From contig NZ_JAGZSD010000001.1 in the NCBI RefSeq assembly GCF_018381315.1, forward strand, positions 1-64,000: a stretch of DNA of 64,000 bases, written 5' to 3'. Below the pieces are notes generated by a model, which was not told the DNA's origin, ran no database searches, and saw only the letters and a list, made by a program, of their open reading frames with translations. A program made the translations under genes and the position numbers. Source of the DNA: Anaerostipes sp. Its GTDB lineage: Bacteria; Bacillota; Clostridia; Lachnospirales; Lachnospiraceae. Shown piece after piece: positions 35,054-43,304 of this stretch; position 1 is the stretch's first letter, and the number at the start of each line of letters is the position of its first letter.

Positions 35054-35380
35054 TTAATCAAAAATAATCAAGGCCATAAACACAAGATCTTCACTGCCTG
35101 TATTAGTCAGAGCATGACCGTGGTTATCCGGTGTAAATGTTACGTCGCCTGTTTTAACCGGGCGGATTGTGCCGTTGTCATCATAGTCTCCCTGTCCGGA
35201 AAGAATATAGTATGTTTCATTTTCGCCGTGGTGCTCATGATAACCAAGAGAACATCCCGGTTCAATGATTACCTTGGCATATAAATCGCATTTTCCGTTC
35301 AGCTCTTTTTCTCCCAAAATATGATGGATGATGACATGTCCTTTTCCGCCGCACATGTTTTCGATTTTCTCTGTTTTCAT
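35054..35380 (-). CDS. Cupin domain protein
   Basis: 108-aa single-domain cupin. Motif 1 is G-C-S-L-G-Y-H-E-H-H-G-E-N-E-T-Y-Y-I-L-S-G (metal ligands His, His, Glu) and motif 2 F-T-P-D-N-H-G-H-A-L-T-N-T-G. Such small cupins may be isomerases, dioxygenases or sensors; none can be assigned here. The ATG follows AAGGAG by 8 bases; a TTG one codon earlier is less likely. Confidence 0.85.
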   Translation of the reverse strand: MKTEKIENMCGGKGHVIIHHILGEKELNGKCDLYAKVIIEPGCSLGYHEHHGENETYYILSGQGDYDDNGTIRPVKTGDVTFTPDNHGHALTNTGSEDLVFMALIIFD

Positions 35381-35522
35381 CAAAATATCTCCTTTCAGAT
35401 ATATAAATAGACAAAAAAGGCCCTCAAACGGGTTTTCACCTTTGAGAACCTTTCAGCAAATACATTGTAAATATAATCCTTTAAAAGGAGTTTGTCAAAT
35501 GAATGGAAAAGAGAAACATAGA

Positions 35523-35551
35523 TTGATTTCTTCCTGCGGATTGATTATAAT
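35523..35551 (+). promoter_or_regulatory. Promoter of the thiamine operon
   Basis: -35 TTGATT, 17 bases, -10 TATAAT. Transcription would begin about 35 bases before the TPP riboswitch. Confidence 0.7.
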
Positions 35552-35593
35552 ACAGACATAGCAATAAGAAACTACAGCAGTTATAATTAAATA

Positions 35594-35682
35594 GACAGGG
35601 GTGCTGGCTGTGTGCCGGCTGAGAGTAAGACGTGAGAAAGTCTTTAACCCTTAGACCTGATCTGGGTAATGCCAGCGTAGGA
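35594..35682 (+). promoter_or_regulatory. TPP riboswitch (THI element)
   Basis: Conserved parts in order: GGGGTGCTGG, GGCTGAGAG, AACCCTTAGACCTGA, TCTGGGTAATGCCAGCGTAGGA. These are the P2/J3-2 sensor core and the P4/P5 pyrophosphate pocket of thiamine pyrophosphate riboswitches. A terminator lies 33 bases downstream, so binding of TPP should stop transcription of the ThiXYZ operon. Confidence 0.95.
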
Positions 35683-35715
35683 ATAAAACAGCACAGTATG
35701 TGTCAGAGACTATTT

Positions 35716-35744
35716 CCCCGCCTGATTTATCCGGCGGGGTTTTT
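35716..35744 (+). terminator. Riboswitch-controlled terminator
   Basis: CCCCGCC / GGCGGGG hairpin with a TGATTTATCC-type loop, followed by TTTTTC. It is the expression platform of the TPP riboswitch. Confidence 0.88.
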
Positions 35745-35775
35745 CTATGGAACTTTATTTAGAGGAGGAAAAAGT

Positions 35776-36072
35776 ATGAACGCAAGTGTAGCAATCCAGA
35801 CACTGCCGGAGGCGGCAAATGATGAAGAATTGATCCGTATTGTGGATCAGGTGATCGATTATATTAAAAGTACAGGACTTACCTATTATGTAGGGCCGTT
35901 TGAAACAGCAATCGAGGGTGATTATGATGAGCTGATGGATATTGTGAAGGAATGCCAGCATATCGCAGTCCGTGCAGGAGCTCCTTCTGTTGCGGCCTAC
36001 ATCAAGGTATCCTACAAGCCAGAAGGAGATGTGCTTACCATTGATAAAAAAGTTACAAAACACCACCAGTAA
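35776..36072 (+). CDS. MTH1187/YkoF-like thiamine-binding protein
   Basis: 98-aa protein of the PF01910 type: A-S-V-A-I-Q-T-L-P near the start, Y-Y-V-G-P-F-E-T-A-I-E-G-D-Y-D-E-L-M in the middle and V-R-A-G-A at the end. YkoF-type domains bind thiamine or its pyrimidine half in the cytosol and often lie with thiamine or HMP transport genes. First gene after the riboswitch. AGAGGAGG lies 7 bases upstream of the ATG. Confidence 0.85.
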   Translation: MNASVAIQTLPEAANDEELIRIVDQVIDYIKSTGLTYYVGPFETAIEGDYDELMDIVKECQHIAVRAGAPSVAAYIKVSYKPEGDVLTIDKKVTKHHQ

Positions 36073-36805
36073 ACTGTGGCCTGCAGCTGCAATTTTTGTA
36101 ATTCTGGTTGTTTGGCAGACTGCCAGCCAAACAGGAATGGTTTCCAAATTTCTGCTCCCGTCACCGGTGGATGTAATAAAAGCATTTGTAAATGATTTTT
36201 CGCTTTTGATGATGAATGCAAGAGTAACAGTTTTTGAATCGTTTATCGGGCTGCTGATGGGCGTTGTCATTGGCTTTTTTATGGCAGTTTTAATGGAGCA
36301 TTTTGATAAACTGTATCAGGCATTTTATCCGCTGATCGTATTGACACAGACGATACCTACAGTGGCTATTGCACCGCTGCTTGTATTATGGTTTGGTTAT
36401 GAAATGCTTCCAAAGGTGATTTTAATTGTTGTTGTGACATTTTTTCCGATTACGGTAAGCCTGCTGGACGGTTTTCGTTCAGCGGACAAGGATACCATCA
36501 GTCTGATGCGTTCCATGGGGGCAACCAAACTGCAGATATTTCGGTATGTAAAGTTCCCGGGATCTCTAAGCCAGTTTTTTGCAAGTCTTCGCATTTCTGC
36601 TTCCTATGCGGTTGTGGGAGCTGTGATCTCAGAGTGGCTGGGCGGCTTTGAAGGTCTGGGTGTCTACATGATCAGGGTTAAGAAAGCGTTTGCTTTTGAC
36701 AAAATGTTTGCGGTGATTTTTATGATTTCTGCAATCAGTCTGCTTCTGATGTGGGCAGTGAATCTTCTGCAGAAAAAATGTATGCCATGGGAGAACCGGG
36801 AATAA
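36029..36805 (+). CDS. thiX: ThiX-like ABC transporter permease
   Basis: Permease of about 258 aa with six membrane helices, of the SsuC/ThiX type. The EAA-like cytosolic loop M-R-S-M-G-A-T-K-L-Q-I-F-R-Y-V-K-F-P lies near residue 165. It overlaps the upstream gene. The exact start is unclear: AAGGAG is directly in front of an ATG at 36029, and a TTG at 36041 has better spacing (12 bases). With the lipoprotein and ATPase downstream it forms a pyrimidine-type thiamine precursor importer. Confidence 0.85.
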   Translation: MCLPLIKKLQNTTSKLWPAAAIFVILVVWQTASQTGMVSKFLLPSPVDVIKAFVNDFSLLMMNARVTVFESFIGLLMGVVIGFFMAVLMEHFDKLYQAFYPLIVLTQTIPTVAIAPLLVLWFGYEMLPKVILIVVVTFFPITVSLLDGFRSADKDTISLMRSMGATKLQIFRYVKFPGSLSQFFASLRISASYAVVGAVISEWLGGFEGLGVYMIRVKKAFAFDKMFAVIFMISAISLLLMWAVNLLQKKCMPWENRE

Positions 36806-36840
36806 CCGGAAAGACAGAAAGAGAATAGAGGATGTGGATT

Positions 36841-37845
36841 ATGAAAAGAAGAATATCAGCAGTATTACTGACTGTTTTATTAATCGCAGCAATGACTGGC
36901 TGCGGATCAAAGAAGAATGAATCGAAGGACGGCGGCCGTAAGCTTACAAAGATTACGTTTGTTCTGGACTGGACGCCGAATACCAACCACACGGGAATTT
37001 ACGTGGCTGAGGAAAAAGGATATTTTAAAGAGGCAGGCCTGGATGTGGAAATTGTACAGCCGCCAGAGGATGGTGCAGAAGTTCTTGTGGGATCCGGAAA
37101 GGCACAGTTCGGTGTATCATTCCAGGATACCATGATGCCTGCGGTTGTCGGAGAAGATGCTCTTCCGATTAAAGCTGTGGCTGCTGTTTTGCAGCACAAT
37201 ACATCCGGGATTGTTTCCAGAAAGGGCGAAGGGATCAAACGTCCGAAGGGATTGGAAGGCAAAAAATATGCTACATGGAATCAGGATATAGAGAAAGCCA
37301 TTTTAAAACAGGTGGTCGAAAAGGATAAAGGGAATTTCAGCAAAGTAAAAATGATCCCGAGTACTGTCACAGATGAGGTTTCTGCATTAAAGAGCAAAAA
37401 GGTAGATGCTATCTGGATTTATTACGGATGGGCAGGAATTGCCACAGAGGTTGCAGGGCTTGACACAGACTATTTCGCATTTAAAGATATTGATCCGGTT
37501 TTCGATTATTACACTCCGGTGATTATCGGAAACAGTGACTGGATGAAAAAGAATCCGGAAACGGCGAAAGCATTTTTATCAGCTGCGAAAAAAGGGTATG
37601 AATATTCCATTAAAAATCCAAAAGATGCCGGGGAGATTCTTTGTAAAGCATCACCGGAGCTGGATTCAAAAATGGTACAGGCAAGCCAGAAATATATGAA
37701 AGACCAGTATAAAGCAGAAGTCAAGCAATGGGGTTATATCAATCCAAAACGATGGAATGCATTTTATAACTGGATCAGTGAAAAAGGTCTTTCAAAAACA
37801 AAGATACCGGAAAATACCGGTTTTACCAATGACTATTTGGAGTAA
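36841..37845 (+). CDS. thiY: ThiY-like substrate-binding lipoprotein (NMT1/THI5 family)
   Basis: 334-aa lipoprotein: residues 1-20 are a signal peptide with lipobox A-M-T-G-C. The mature part starts with F-V-L-D-W-T-P-N-T-N-H-T-G-I-Y-V-A, the signature of ThiY and THI5-type binding proteins that bind formylaminopyrimidine or HMP, breakdown products of thiamine. Partner of the permease and ATPase on either side. An ATG three codons earlier overlaps the AGAGG site and is not used. Confidence 0.92.
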   Translation: MKRRISAVLLTVLLIAAMTGCGSKKNESKDGGRKLTKITFVLDWTPNTNHTGIYVAEEKGYFKEAGLDVEIVQPPEDGAEVLVGSGKAQFGVSFQDTMMPAVVGEDALPIKAVAAVLQHNTSGIVSRKGEGIKRPKGLEGKKYATWNQDIEKAILKQVVEKDKGNFSKVKMIPSTVTDEVSALKSKKVDAIWIYYGWAGIATEVAGLDTDYFAFKDIDPVFDYYTPVIIGNSDWMKKNPETAKAFLSAAKKGYEYSIKNPKDAGEILCKASPELDSKMVQASQKYMKDQYKAEVKQWGYINPKRWNAFYNWISEKGLSKTKIPENTGFTNDYLE

Positions 37846-37850
37846 AGAGA

Positions 37851-38585
37851 ATGTCAGATTTGACTGTTAATGATGTTACACTTGCTTATGAAAAGACAAA
37901 CATCATAGAAAATATCAATATAGAGCTGCACGATAATGAGCTGGTCTGTCTGCTGGGGGCCAGCGGGGGCGGCAAGACCACGCTGTTTAATGTTATTTCC
38001 GGTCTTAAGAGACCTGATCAGGGCAAGGTAATACTGAATGGTCAGGACATCACCGGAGAGCCTGGTCATATCAGCTATATGCTTCAGAAGGATCTGCTGC
38101 TGCCTTACCGGACAATAGAGGATAATGTTGCGCTGCCGCTTTTGATCAGAGGTGAGAACAAAAAAGAGGCCCGCCGGAAGGCAGGTGTACTCTTTGAAGA
38201 GTTCGGGCTTGAGGGTACTCAGAAGAAGTACCCTAAGCAGCTTTCCGGAGGTATGCGCCAGCGTGCAGCGCTGCTCAGGACTTATATGTTCTCCAGTGAT
38301 GTGGCACTGCTGGATGAACCTTTCAGTGCCCTGGATACACTGACCAAAAGTGATATGCACCGTTGGTATTTGGATGTAATGGATAAGATCCATCTGTCTA
38401 CATTGTTTATTACACATGATATTGATGAGGCAATCTTGCTGTCTGACAGGATTTATCTGCTGACCGGAAGACCGGGCAAAATCACAGAAGAAATCGTGAT
38501 CAGGGAACCGAAGCCGAGGAGAAAGGACTTTAACCTCACGGAAGAGTTTTTGGCGTATAAGAAAGATATATTGAAAAAGCTGTGA
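37851..38585 (+). CDS. thiZ: ThiZ-like ABC transporter ATPase
   Basis: 244-aa ATPase: Walker A G-A-S-G-G-G-K-T-T, Q-loop Y-M-L-Q-K-D-L-L-L-P, signature L-S-G-G-M-R-Q-R-A, Walker B V-A-L-L-D-E-P, and H-loop F-I-T-H-D-I-D-E-A. It belongs to the nitrate/taurine/ThiZ group and energises uptake by the two preceding proteins. It begins 5 bases after the lipoprotein gene. Confidence 0.92.
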   Translation: MSDLTVNDVTLAYEKTNIIENINIELHDNELVCLLGASGGGKTTLFNVISGLKRPDQGKVILNGQDITGEPGHISYMLQKDLLLPYRTIEDNVALPLLIRGENKKEARRKAGVLFEEFGLEGTQKKYPKQLSGGMRQRAALLRTYMFSSDVALLDEPFSALDTLTKSDMHRWYLDVMDKIHLSTLFITHDIDEAILLSDRIYLLTGRPGKITEEIVIREPKPRRKDFNLTEEFLAYKKDILKKL

Positions 38586-38669
38586 ATATGGTATCATTTA
38601 GCTGGGAGCTGTTTATCTGCTGAGATTATTCAGCGGATTTAAAATATTTAAAGAATGCAAGAGTTTTCT

Positions 38670-38843
38670 GTCGACCTATGATGATGTAAAAACCCCAGGG
38701 AGGTCGACAATATAGGTTTATATAGGAAAAGCTTAATAGTTTAAAGCAACGGTTATTAATATTTTATATAATATAAGAAATGTTCATAGGTCGACAAAAA
38801 GTGATTGAGAGACACTGTAATTTGGACTGTTTTTGAAGTATGG
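38670..38843 (+). promoter_or_regulatory. Orphan CRISPR leader C
   Basis: GTCGACC at 38670, then GATGTAAAAACCCC and GAGGTCGAC, and a third GTCGAC at 38790-38795, exactly 54 bases before the first repeat. Order and spacing match leader A near 31.8 kb. The distance from first element to first repeat is 174 bases here and 176 in leader A. Confidence 0.65.
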
Positions 38844-39074
38844 GTGTTAATAGAAACATATTGGAATGTAAAGTACAATGGTCATGCTGCATAATCGGCT
38901 TATCCTCTCCGTGTTAATAGAAACATATTGGAATATAAAGATTACTGTCTTGGCAAGGGCCACTTTCTTTTGTGAAAGTATTAATAGAAACACATTGGAA
39001 TGTAAAGGTTGCTGACACTGTTGCGAACGCTGCTTTTCAGGGAGCGTATTATATAGAAACATAATGGAATGCAA
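38844..39074 (+). CRISPR. Orphan CRISPR array, four repeats, no adjacent cas genes
   Basis: Units of 29 bases start at 38844, 38911, 38978 and 39046 with three spacers of 38-39 bases. The unit begins GTGTTAATAGAAACA and ends TTGGAATGTAAA. The first equals the single unit at 32007; the second and third have one or two changes; the fourth (GTATTATATAGAAAC...) is most changed, as expected at the leader-distal end. Repeat type differs from the two type I-B arrays in the window. Confidence 0.8.
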
Positions 39075-39180
39075 GAATAAAATACGCCGACAATCTAAAG
39101 GTACAATGACCTATGGATTATCGGCTTTGAGTCTTAGTACCTTTTCTTTTTCTTCGCCTTATTTGTCAGAAGTTATTTTC

Positions 39181-39812
39181 TTATTTCTTTCTCAAATATC
39201 CTGATACACTTACTGCATAAGAAAAAATAAACAATATTATGGAAATCATAAAACTTACCAAGATATATACAGAAATAGTTTCCGTTAAAGAAACAAGATC
39301 CGAACTATCTTCGAAATATTTAATAAGATAGACTATCGGCACAATTTCAAGAAATCCCATCATCTGTGCAAAACGAAAACCAAACCAATAAGTAATCGGC
39401 AGACAAAGTGCCGTCCATAGCAAAGGAATAATGATCGCTGCTGCTATAGAGATGAATAATAATGTTCCATTAAAACGCTGATTCATAACCCTTGACAGAA
39501 AGTAAAAAAGATACTGGCCGCAATTCCTAATCCTGTTGTAAATAAGACAAAAATATATTTGCTTCCGACAGCAAGGAATGGATTTACCGGCATAGTAAGC
39601 TGATATTTTTTCCATCTTACCTGTTCATCGCAGGAAAAATTCATTATATTTTGCATTCCGATTGTCATTGCAATAATAACTGTTGCCAAAAGTCCTGGAT
39701 AAATCCCTGTTTTTATTAAAAGCAAACCGACTGCAGCTGCTGACATAATGATAAGCTTCTTATCAATACCTTTGAAAAACAGAGAAAAATCTTTGTAAAC
39801 TAATCCTTTCAT
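39181..39812 (-). pseudogene. ABC-2 type permease with a frameshift
   Basis: The first 107 codons (M-K-G-L-V-Y-K-D-F-S-L-F-F) and a second overlapping frame of about 100 codons (L-S-R-V-M-N-Q-R-F-N-G-T-L-L-F) together form one ABC-2-type membrane subunit with about six helices. The frames change at a run of six T (minus strand, 39504-39509); one more T would join them. The ATPase partner is not nearby. No ribosome-binding site of normal strength is seen for the first half. It follows the MATE gene by 12 bases. Confidence 0.7.
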
Positions 39813-39824
39813 TAGCGTGCACAT

Positions 39825-41225
39825 TTATGACTGAAAATTCATGCTTTCATCTTTCAGGATTGTTTGGAAAGTGCTGTCTGCTTCTGCCTTAAGTTCCTTA
39901 TGAAGATACAGTGCCATGAAAACTGTGACAATAGCAGAGATCACATCAGCGATAGGCTGTGCATAGAGAATCCCCTGTATACCCCATACCCTTGGGAGCA
40001 ATAAGATGACGGGTACAAAACAAATGCCCTGCCTGCATGCACCCAGAATAAAACCTTCTTTTGCTTTTCCAAGTGCAAGGAAAAGAGACGAATATACAGT
40101 ATAGAAACCAAAAAGCAGAAAGGACAGTCCATTTGCCTGTAATGCCATTTGTCCGGCATGAATCATATCCCCATCGCCTTTTGTAAAGCCTGAAATGACA
40201 GAGGAAGAAAATAAAGCGGCAGCCGCTCCAAAGATAAAACAAAATATGGTGGACCATAGGATGGAGGTCTTAACTGCTTCGTGTAAACGTCTGTAATTTT
40301 TAGCTCCGTAACTGAAGCCTGCGATTGGCTGGAAACCTTTGATAAAGCCAAATACCATGAGGCTTCCCATTGAAATGATTCTTGTGACCACACCCATAGC
40401 GGCAATGACGGAATCTCCGTATACCTTTGTCTGCTTGTTGATAAGTGCAATGGAAAGACTGGTCAGCAGCTGGAAAACCAGCGTTGGAATGCCGATCTTC
40501 AAGATTTCACACATAATCTCCTTTGAATAACAGCATTCTTTTATACTGAAATGAAATACACTTTTCTTTCTGAGTACATAGGCGAAATATACGGCGGAAG
40601 AAACAATCTGTGAGATAGCCGTAGCGATGGCTGCACCGGCTACACCTAAATCAAGGACATAAATAAAGACAGGATCCAAAATCATATTCAGAGCAGCACC
40701 TGTCAGCAATGCAGACATTGTGGTTTTGGCAGCCCCTTCGCTTGTTACAATATTGTTCATTGTTACATTAAATACGTTAAAGATGGATGAGACTATGAAG
40801 ATTCTTGTATAAGTTACTGCATAAGGCATGATGCTTTCAGTTGCCCCAAGCATTTTCAGAACTGGATTCAGAAAAATAATGGTCAGGATAATAATGGTCA
40901 TTCCCACAAACAGACTGCTGTAAAGAGCTGTATTTGCGGCCTTGTTCGCAGTTTCCTTTTCTCCGTTTCCTAATAATCTGGAAATATAGGATGCAGCACC
41001 GTTTCCGAACAGCAGGCCCAGGCCCACAATGACCTGTCCAAGCGGAAATGCTACAGAAATCGCACCCATCTGGCTTGTTCCCAGGCCGCCCACAAAGTAG
41101 GCATCCACCAGATTGTATAATGCATTAATCATCATACCGATCATGGCAGGAAGCCCCATAGCTAAAAGTGCCTTTGGTATGGGAGCACTTCCTAATAGTT
41201 TCATTTTGTTGTTTTGTCCGTTCAT
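39825..41225 (-). CDS. MATE family multidrug/cation efflux protein
   Basis: 466-aa transporter with 12 membrane helices, DinF/NorM-like subgroup of Clostridia. It begins K-L-L-G-S-A-P-I-P-K-A-L-L-A-M-G-L-P-A-M and later has A-L-Y-N-L-V-D-A-Y-F-V-G-G-L-G and G-F-I-K-G-F-Q-P-I-A-G-F-S-Y-G-A. It exports drugs or cationic compounds using an ion gradient. GGAGAG precedes the inner ATG (M-N-G-Q-N-N-K), which is preferred to a start 25 codons upstream. It is divergent from a PadR gene that probably represses it. Confidence 0.9.
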   Translation of the reverse strand: MNGQNNKMKLLGSAPIPKALLAMGLPAMIGMMINALYNLVDAYFVGGLGTSQMGAISVAFPLGQVIVGLGLLFGNGAASYISRLLGNGEKETANKAANTALYSSLFVGMTIIILTIIFLNPVLKMLGATESIMPYAVTYTRIFIVSSIFNVFNVTMNNIVTSEGAAKTTMSALLTGAALNMILDPVFIYVLDLGVAGAAIATAISQIVSSAVYFAYVLRKKSVFHFSIKECCYSKEIMCEILKIGIPTLVFQLLTSLSIALINKQTKVYGDSVIAAMGVVTRIISMGSLMVFGFIKGFQPIAGFSYGAKNYRRLHEAVKTSILWSTIFCFIFGAAAALFSSSVISGFTKGDGDMIHAGQMALQANGLSFLLFGFYTVYSSLFLALGKAKEGFILGACRQGICFVPVILLLPRVWGIQGILYAQPIADVISAIVTVFMALYLHKELKAEADSTFQTILKDESMNFQS

Positions 41226-41266
41226 AATGAACTCTCCTTTCAGTTGACATAAGTTATAAAATATAG

Positions 41267-41322
41267 TACTATAAATTATAGTATTTTCGGGGTGAGACAC
41301 ATACTACTATAATTTATAGTAG
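41267..41322. promoter_or_regulatory. Two palindromes between MATE and PadR genes
   Basis: TACTATAAATTATAGTA (41267-41283) and CTACTATAATTTATAGTAG (41304-41322) are near-identical dyads, 38 bases centre to centre. They lie in the divergent promoter region and are the likely PadR operators. Confidence 0.7.
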
Positions 41323-41347
41323 TTGTCAAGTGAAAAAGGAGGATGTA

Positions 41348-41872
41348 ATGGCAGCTATTGATCTGATTGTATTGGGAATTTTAAAAAAAGAATCTCTCAG
41401 TGCCTATGATATTCAAAAGATTGTAGAGTACCGCAATATATCCAGGTGGGTGAAAATTAGTACACCTTCTATATACAAAAAAGTTATTCAGCTTGAGAAA
41501 AAAGGCTTTATGGAAGGTAAAATTGTAAAAGAAGGCAACATGGCGGAGAAGACGGTTTATTCATTGACAAAGGCAGGGGAAAAAGAATTTGAAAGACTCA
41601 TGCTGGAAATTGCATCAAAACCTGTCAGGATATTTCTCGACTTTAATGCTGTCATTGTAAATTTGGACGGCCTTCCAAAAGAAAGCCAGAAGTCCTGTTT
41701 AACAGAAATTGAACAAAATGTGAAGACGTTAAAAGGCTACATCGAAGAAAATATTAATCTAAAAGAGCATTTGCCGGAGATACCTAAAACAGGAATGGCC
41801 GTTCTGCGGCAGCAGCTTATTTTAGCTGAGGCGATGGAGACATGGGTTGAAGAACTGAAAGAAACTATTTAA
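41348..41872 (+). CDS. PadR family transcriptional regulator
   Basis: 174-aa regulator. The winged helix includes I-V-L-G-I-L-K-K-E-S-L-S-A-Y-D-I-Q-K-I-V, W-V-K-I-S-T-P-S-I-Y-K-K-V-I-Q-L-E-K-K-G-F and V-Y-S-L-T-K-A-G-E-K-E-F, followed by a C-terminal Vir/AphA-type helical part. PadR proteins repress efflux genes until a ligand binds. AGGAGG lies 5 bases before the inner ATG used. Confidence 0.9.
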   Translation: MAAIDLIVLGILKKESLSAYDIQKIVEYRNISRWVKISTPSIYKKVIQLEKKGFMEGKIVKEGNMAEKTVYSLTKAGEKEFERLMLEIASKPVRIFLDFNAVIVNLDGLPKESQKSCLTEIEQNVKTLKGYIEENINLKEHLPEIPKTGMAVLRQQLILAEAMETWVEELKETI

Positions 41873-41906
41873 CAGTAAGATAAAAACTGTGGGAGGATCA
41901 TAAGAT

Positions 41907-42173
41907 ATGTTTGAATCAAGATGCGGTGTGTGCTGCAATTCATGTGAACGGAAAGAACAGGTACACTGTAAGGGATGTACAGAAATGAAGCAGCCATTTT
42001 GGGGAGGCGAGTGCAAAGTAAAATCCTGCTGTGAAGGAAAAGGACTTGACCACTGCGGAGTCTGTCCGGATTTTCCTTGTGAAATGCTTCCTACTATGGG
42101 AGTGGAAGAAGGATTTGATCCGGCTCCTAAGCTTGAGCAGTGCAGGATATGGGCGGAGGAAAACGGGAACTAG
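41907..42173 (+). CDS. DUF3795 family cysteine-rich protein
   Basis: 88-aa protein with 12 Cys in a pattern typical of DUF3795: C-G-V-C-C-N-S-C, C-K-G-C-T, C-K-V-K-S-C-C, C-G-V-C-P-D-F-P-C. It probably binds zinc or FeS. Function unknown. A terminator follows. Confidence 0.82.
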   Translation: MFESRCGVCCNSCERKEQVHCKGCTEMKQPFWGGECKVKSCCEGKGLDHCGVCPDFPCEMLPTMGVEEGFDPAPKLEQCRIWAEENGN

Positions 42174-42199
42174 TCTGTGCAGATGAATCAGGGGAATCA

Positions 42200-42231
42200 G
42201 AGCCGGGGAATTTATATTTCCCGGCTTTCAT
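42200..42231 (+). terminator. Terminator after the DUF3795 gene
   Basis: A stem AGCCGGG-GAA / TTT-CCCGGCT with loop TTTATA is followed by TTCATG. Strong stem, short T tail. Confidence 0.7.
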
Positions 42232-42312
42232 GCGTGTACATAATAAAAATTTCTATGTATAATAGATAGAAAGAACAGATGTCCGAACATGATAACATAG
42301 GAGGGATATGGA

Positions 42313-43095
42313 ATGGATGGGACAAGGCTGGATGACAAAGTTACTGTAATTACCGGCGGCGGAAGCGGCATGGGGGCAGCGATAGCAAAAGAATTTGCTG
42401 GACGGGGAGCAAAAATAGCTGTTTTTGATCTGGATGAGCAGAAATCACAGCAGGTTGTGGATGAGATCAGGAAGGCAGGAGGCGAGGCTGTTTTCTATAA
42501 GACGGATGTTACAGAGAAGGATCAGATTGAAGAAAGTACCAAAAGAACTGTCGAAAAGTATGGGAGAATAAACTCATGGATCAATTCCGCCGGGGTATCC
42601 AAGATGGCTCCGTTTTTGGAGAGCAGTGAGGAATTGTGGGATCTTACTATGAACGTCAATCTGAAAGGAACCTTCTTATGCTGTCAGGCTGCTGTCAAAG
42701 CGATGTTAGAATACGGGGGAACGATTGTTAATATGTCATCTCTGTCCGGGAAAAAACCAAGTTCCTGGCAGACTGTTTACTGTGCCAGCAAATATGGTGT
42801 TCAGGGCTTGTCCCAGTCTATTGCAAAAGAGTTTGCAGATAAGGGTATCCGGGTGAATACGATCTGTCCGGGAATTGTTCCGACAGAGATGTGGGCAAAG
42901 TTAAAATATGAGTATGCAAAGAAACGAAATATGGATCCAGAAGAAGTGCTTCCGTATTTTGAAAAAAATATTCCGATGCATAAGCTGGTAGATCTTAAAA
43001 ATGTAACGGATGCAGCAGTCTTTTTATCAACGGACAGTTCAAGTTATCTGACGGGCCAGTCCATTAATCTTGTGGGAGGAGAATTGATGGAATAA
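42313..43095 (+). CDS. Short-chain dehydrogenase/reductase
   Basis: 260-aa classical SDR: cofactor motif T-G-G-G-S-G-M-G-A near residue 15, N-x-A-G in N-S-A-G-V, active-site Ser in N-M-S-S-L-S-G and Y-C-A-S-K (Tyr/Lys), and the C-terminal L-T-G-Q-S-I-N-L-V-G-G. Such proteins reduce or oxidise sugars, polyols or acyl groups with NAD(P). Substrate unknown. It stands alone between a terminator and the CRISPR leader. GGAGGG precedes the ATG. Confidence 0.88.
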   Translation: MDGTRLDDKVTVITGGGSGMGAAIAKEFAGRGAKIAVFDLDEQKSQQVVDEIRKAGGEAVFYKTDVTEKDQIEESTKRTVEKYGRINSWINSAGVSKMAPFLESSEELWDLTMNVNLKGTFLCCQAAVKAMLEYGGTIVNMSSLSGKKPSSWQTVYCASKYGVQGLSQSIAKEFADKGIRVNTICPGIVPTEMWAKLKYEYAKKRNMDPEEVLPYFEKNIPMHKLVDLKNVTDAAVFLSTDSSSYLTGQSINLVGGELME

Positions 43096-43163
43096 TGTTT
43101 TAATTTAGAAAAATTGGATTTATATAGAAAATGAATATTGGTTATAGTATCATATTCTGTAGA

Positions 43164-43304
43164 GGTCGACCTATAATAGTGTAAAAAGTATAGGGGATCG
43201 ACCAATTAAGAAAGCATGTACTTATGCAGCTTTAAGAGATAAGGAATACTTTTTGGTAAGAATAGTTATTTTTGTGAAAGGGCTATTTTATGCGTAGGAA
43301 ATGG
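43164..43304 (+). promoter_or_regulatory. Leader of type I-B array 1
   Basis: It starts with GGTCGACCTATAATAGTG, then TAAAAA and GGGGATCGACC, 140 bases before the first repeat. The outer GTCGAC/ATCGAC parts can pair as a hairpin. TATAAT inside the element may be a -10 box. The junction reads AAATGG then the repeat, as in array 2. Confidence 0.8.

Noticed and set aside
35499..35561. 20-codon frame with AAGGAG upstream of the TPP riboswitch
   Set aside because: It overlaps the promoter of the thiamine operon (-35 and -10 boxes lie inside it), so translation is unlikely.
38847..39074. Minus-strand open frame across the orphan array
   Set aside because: It encodes the repeat unit read backwards (I-F-Q-Y-V-S-I) and has no ribosome-binding site.
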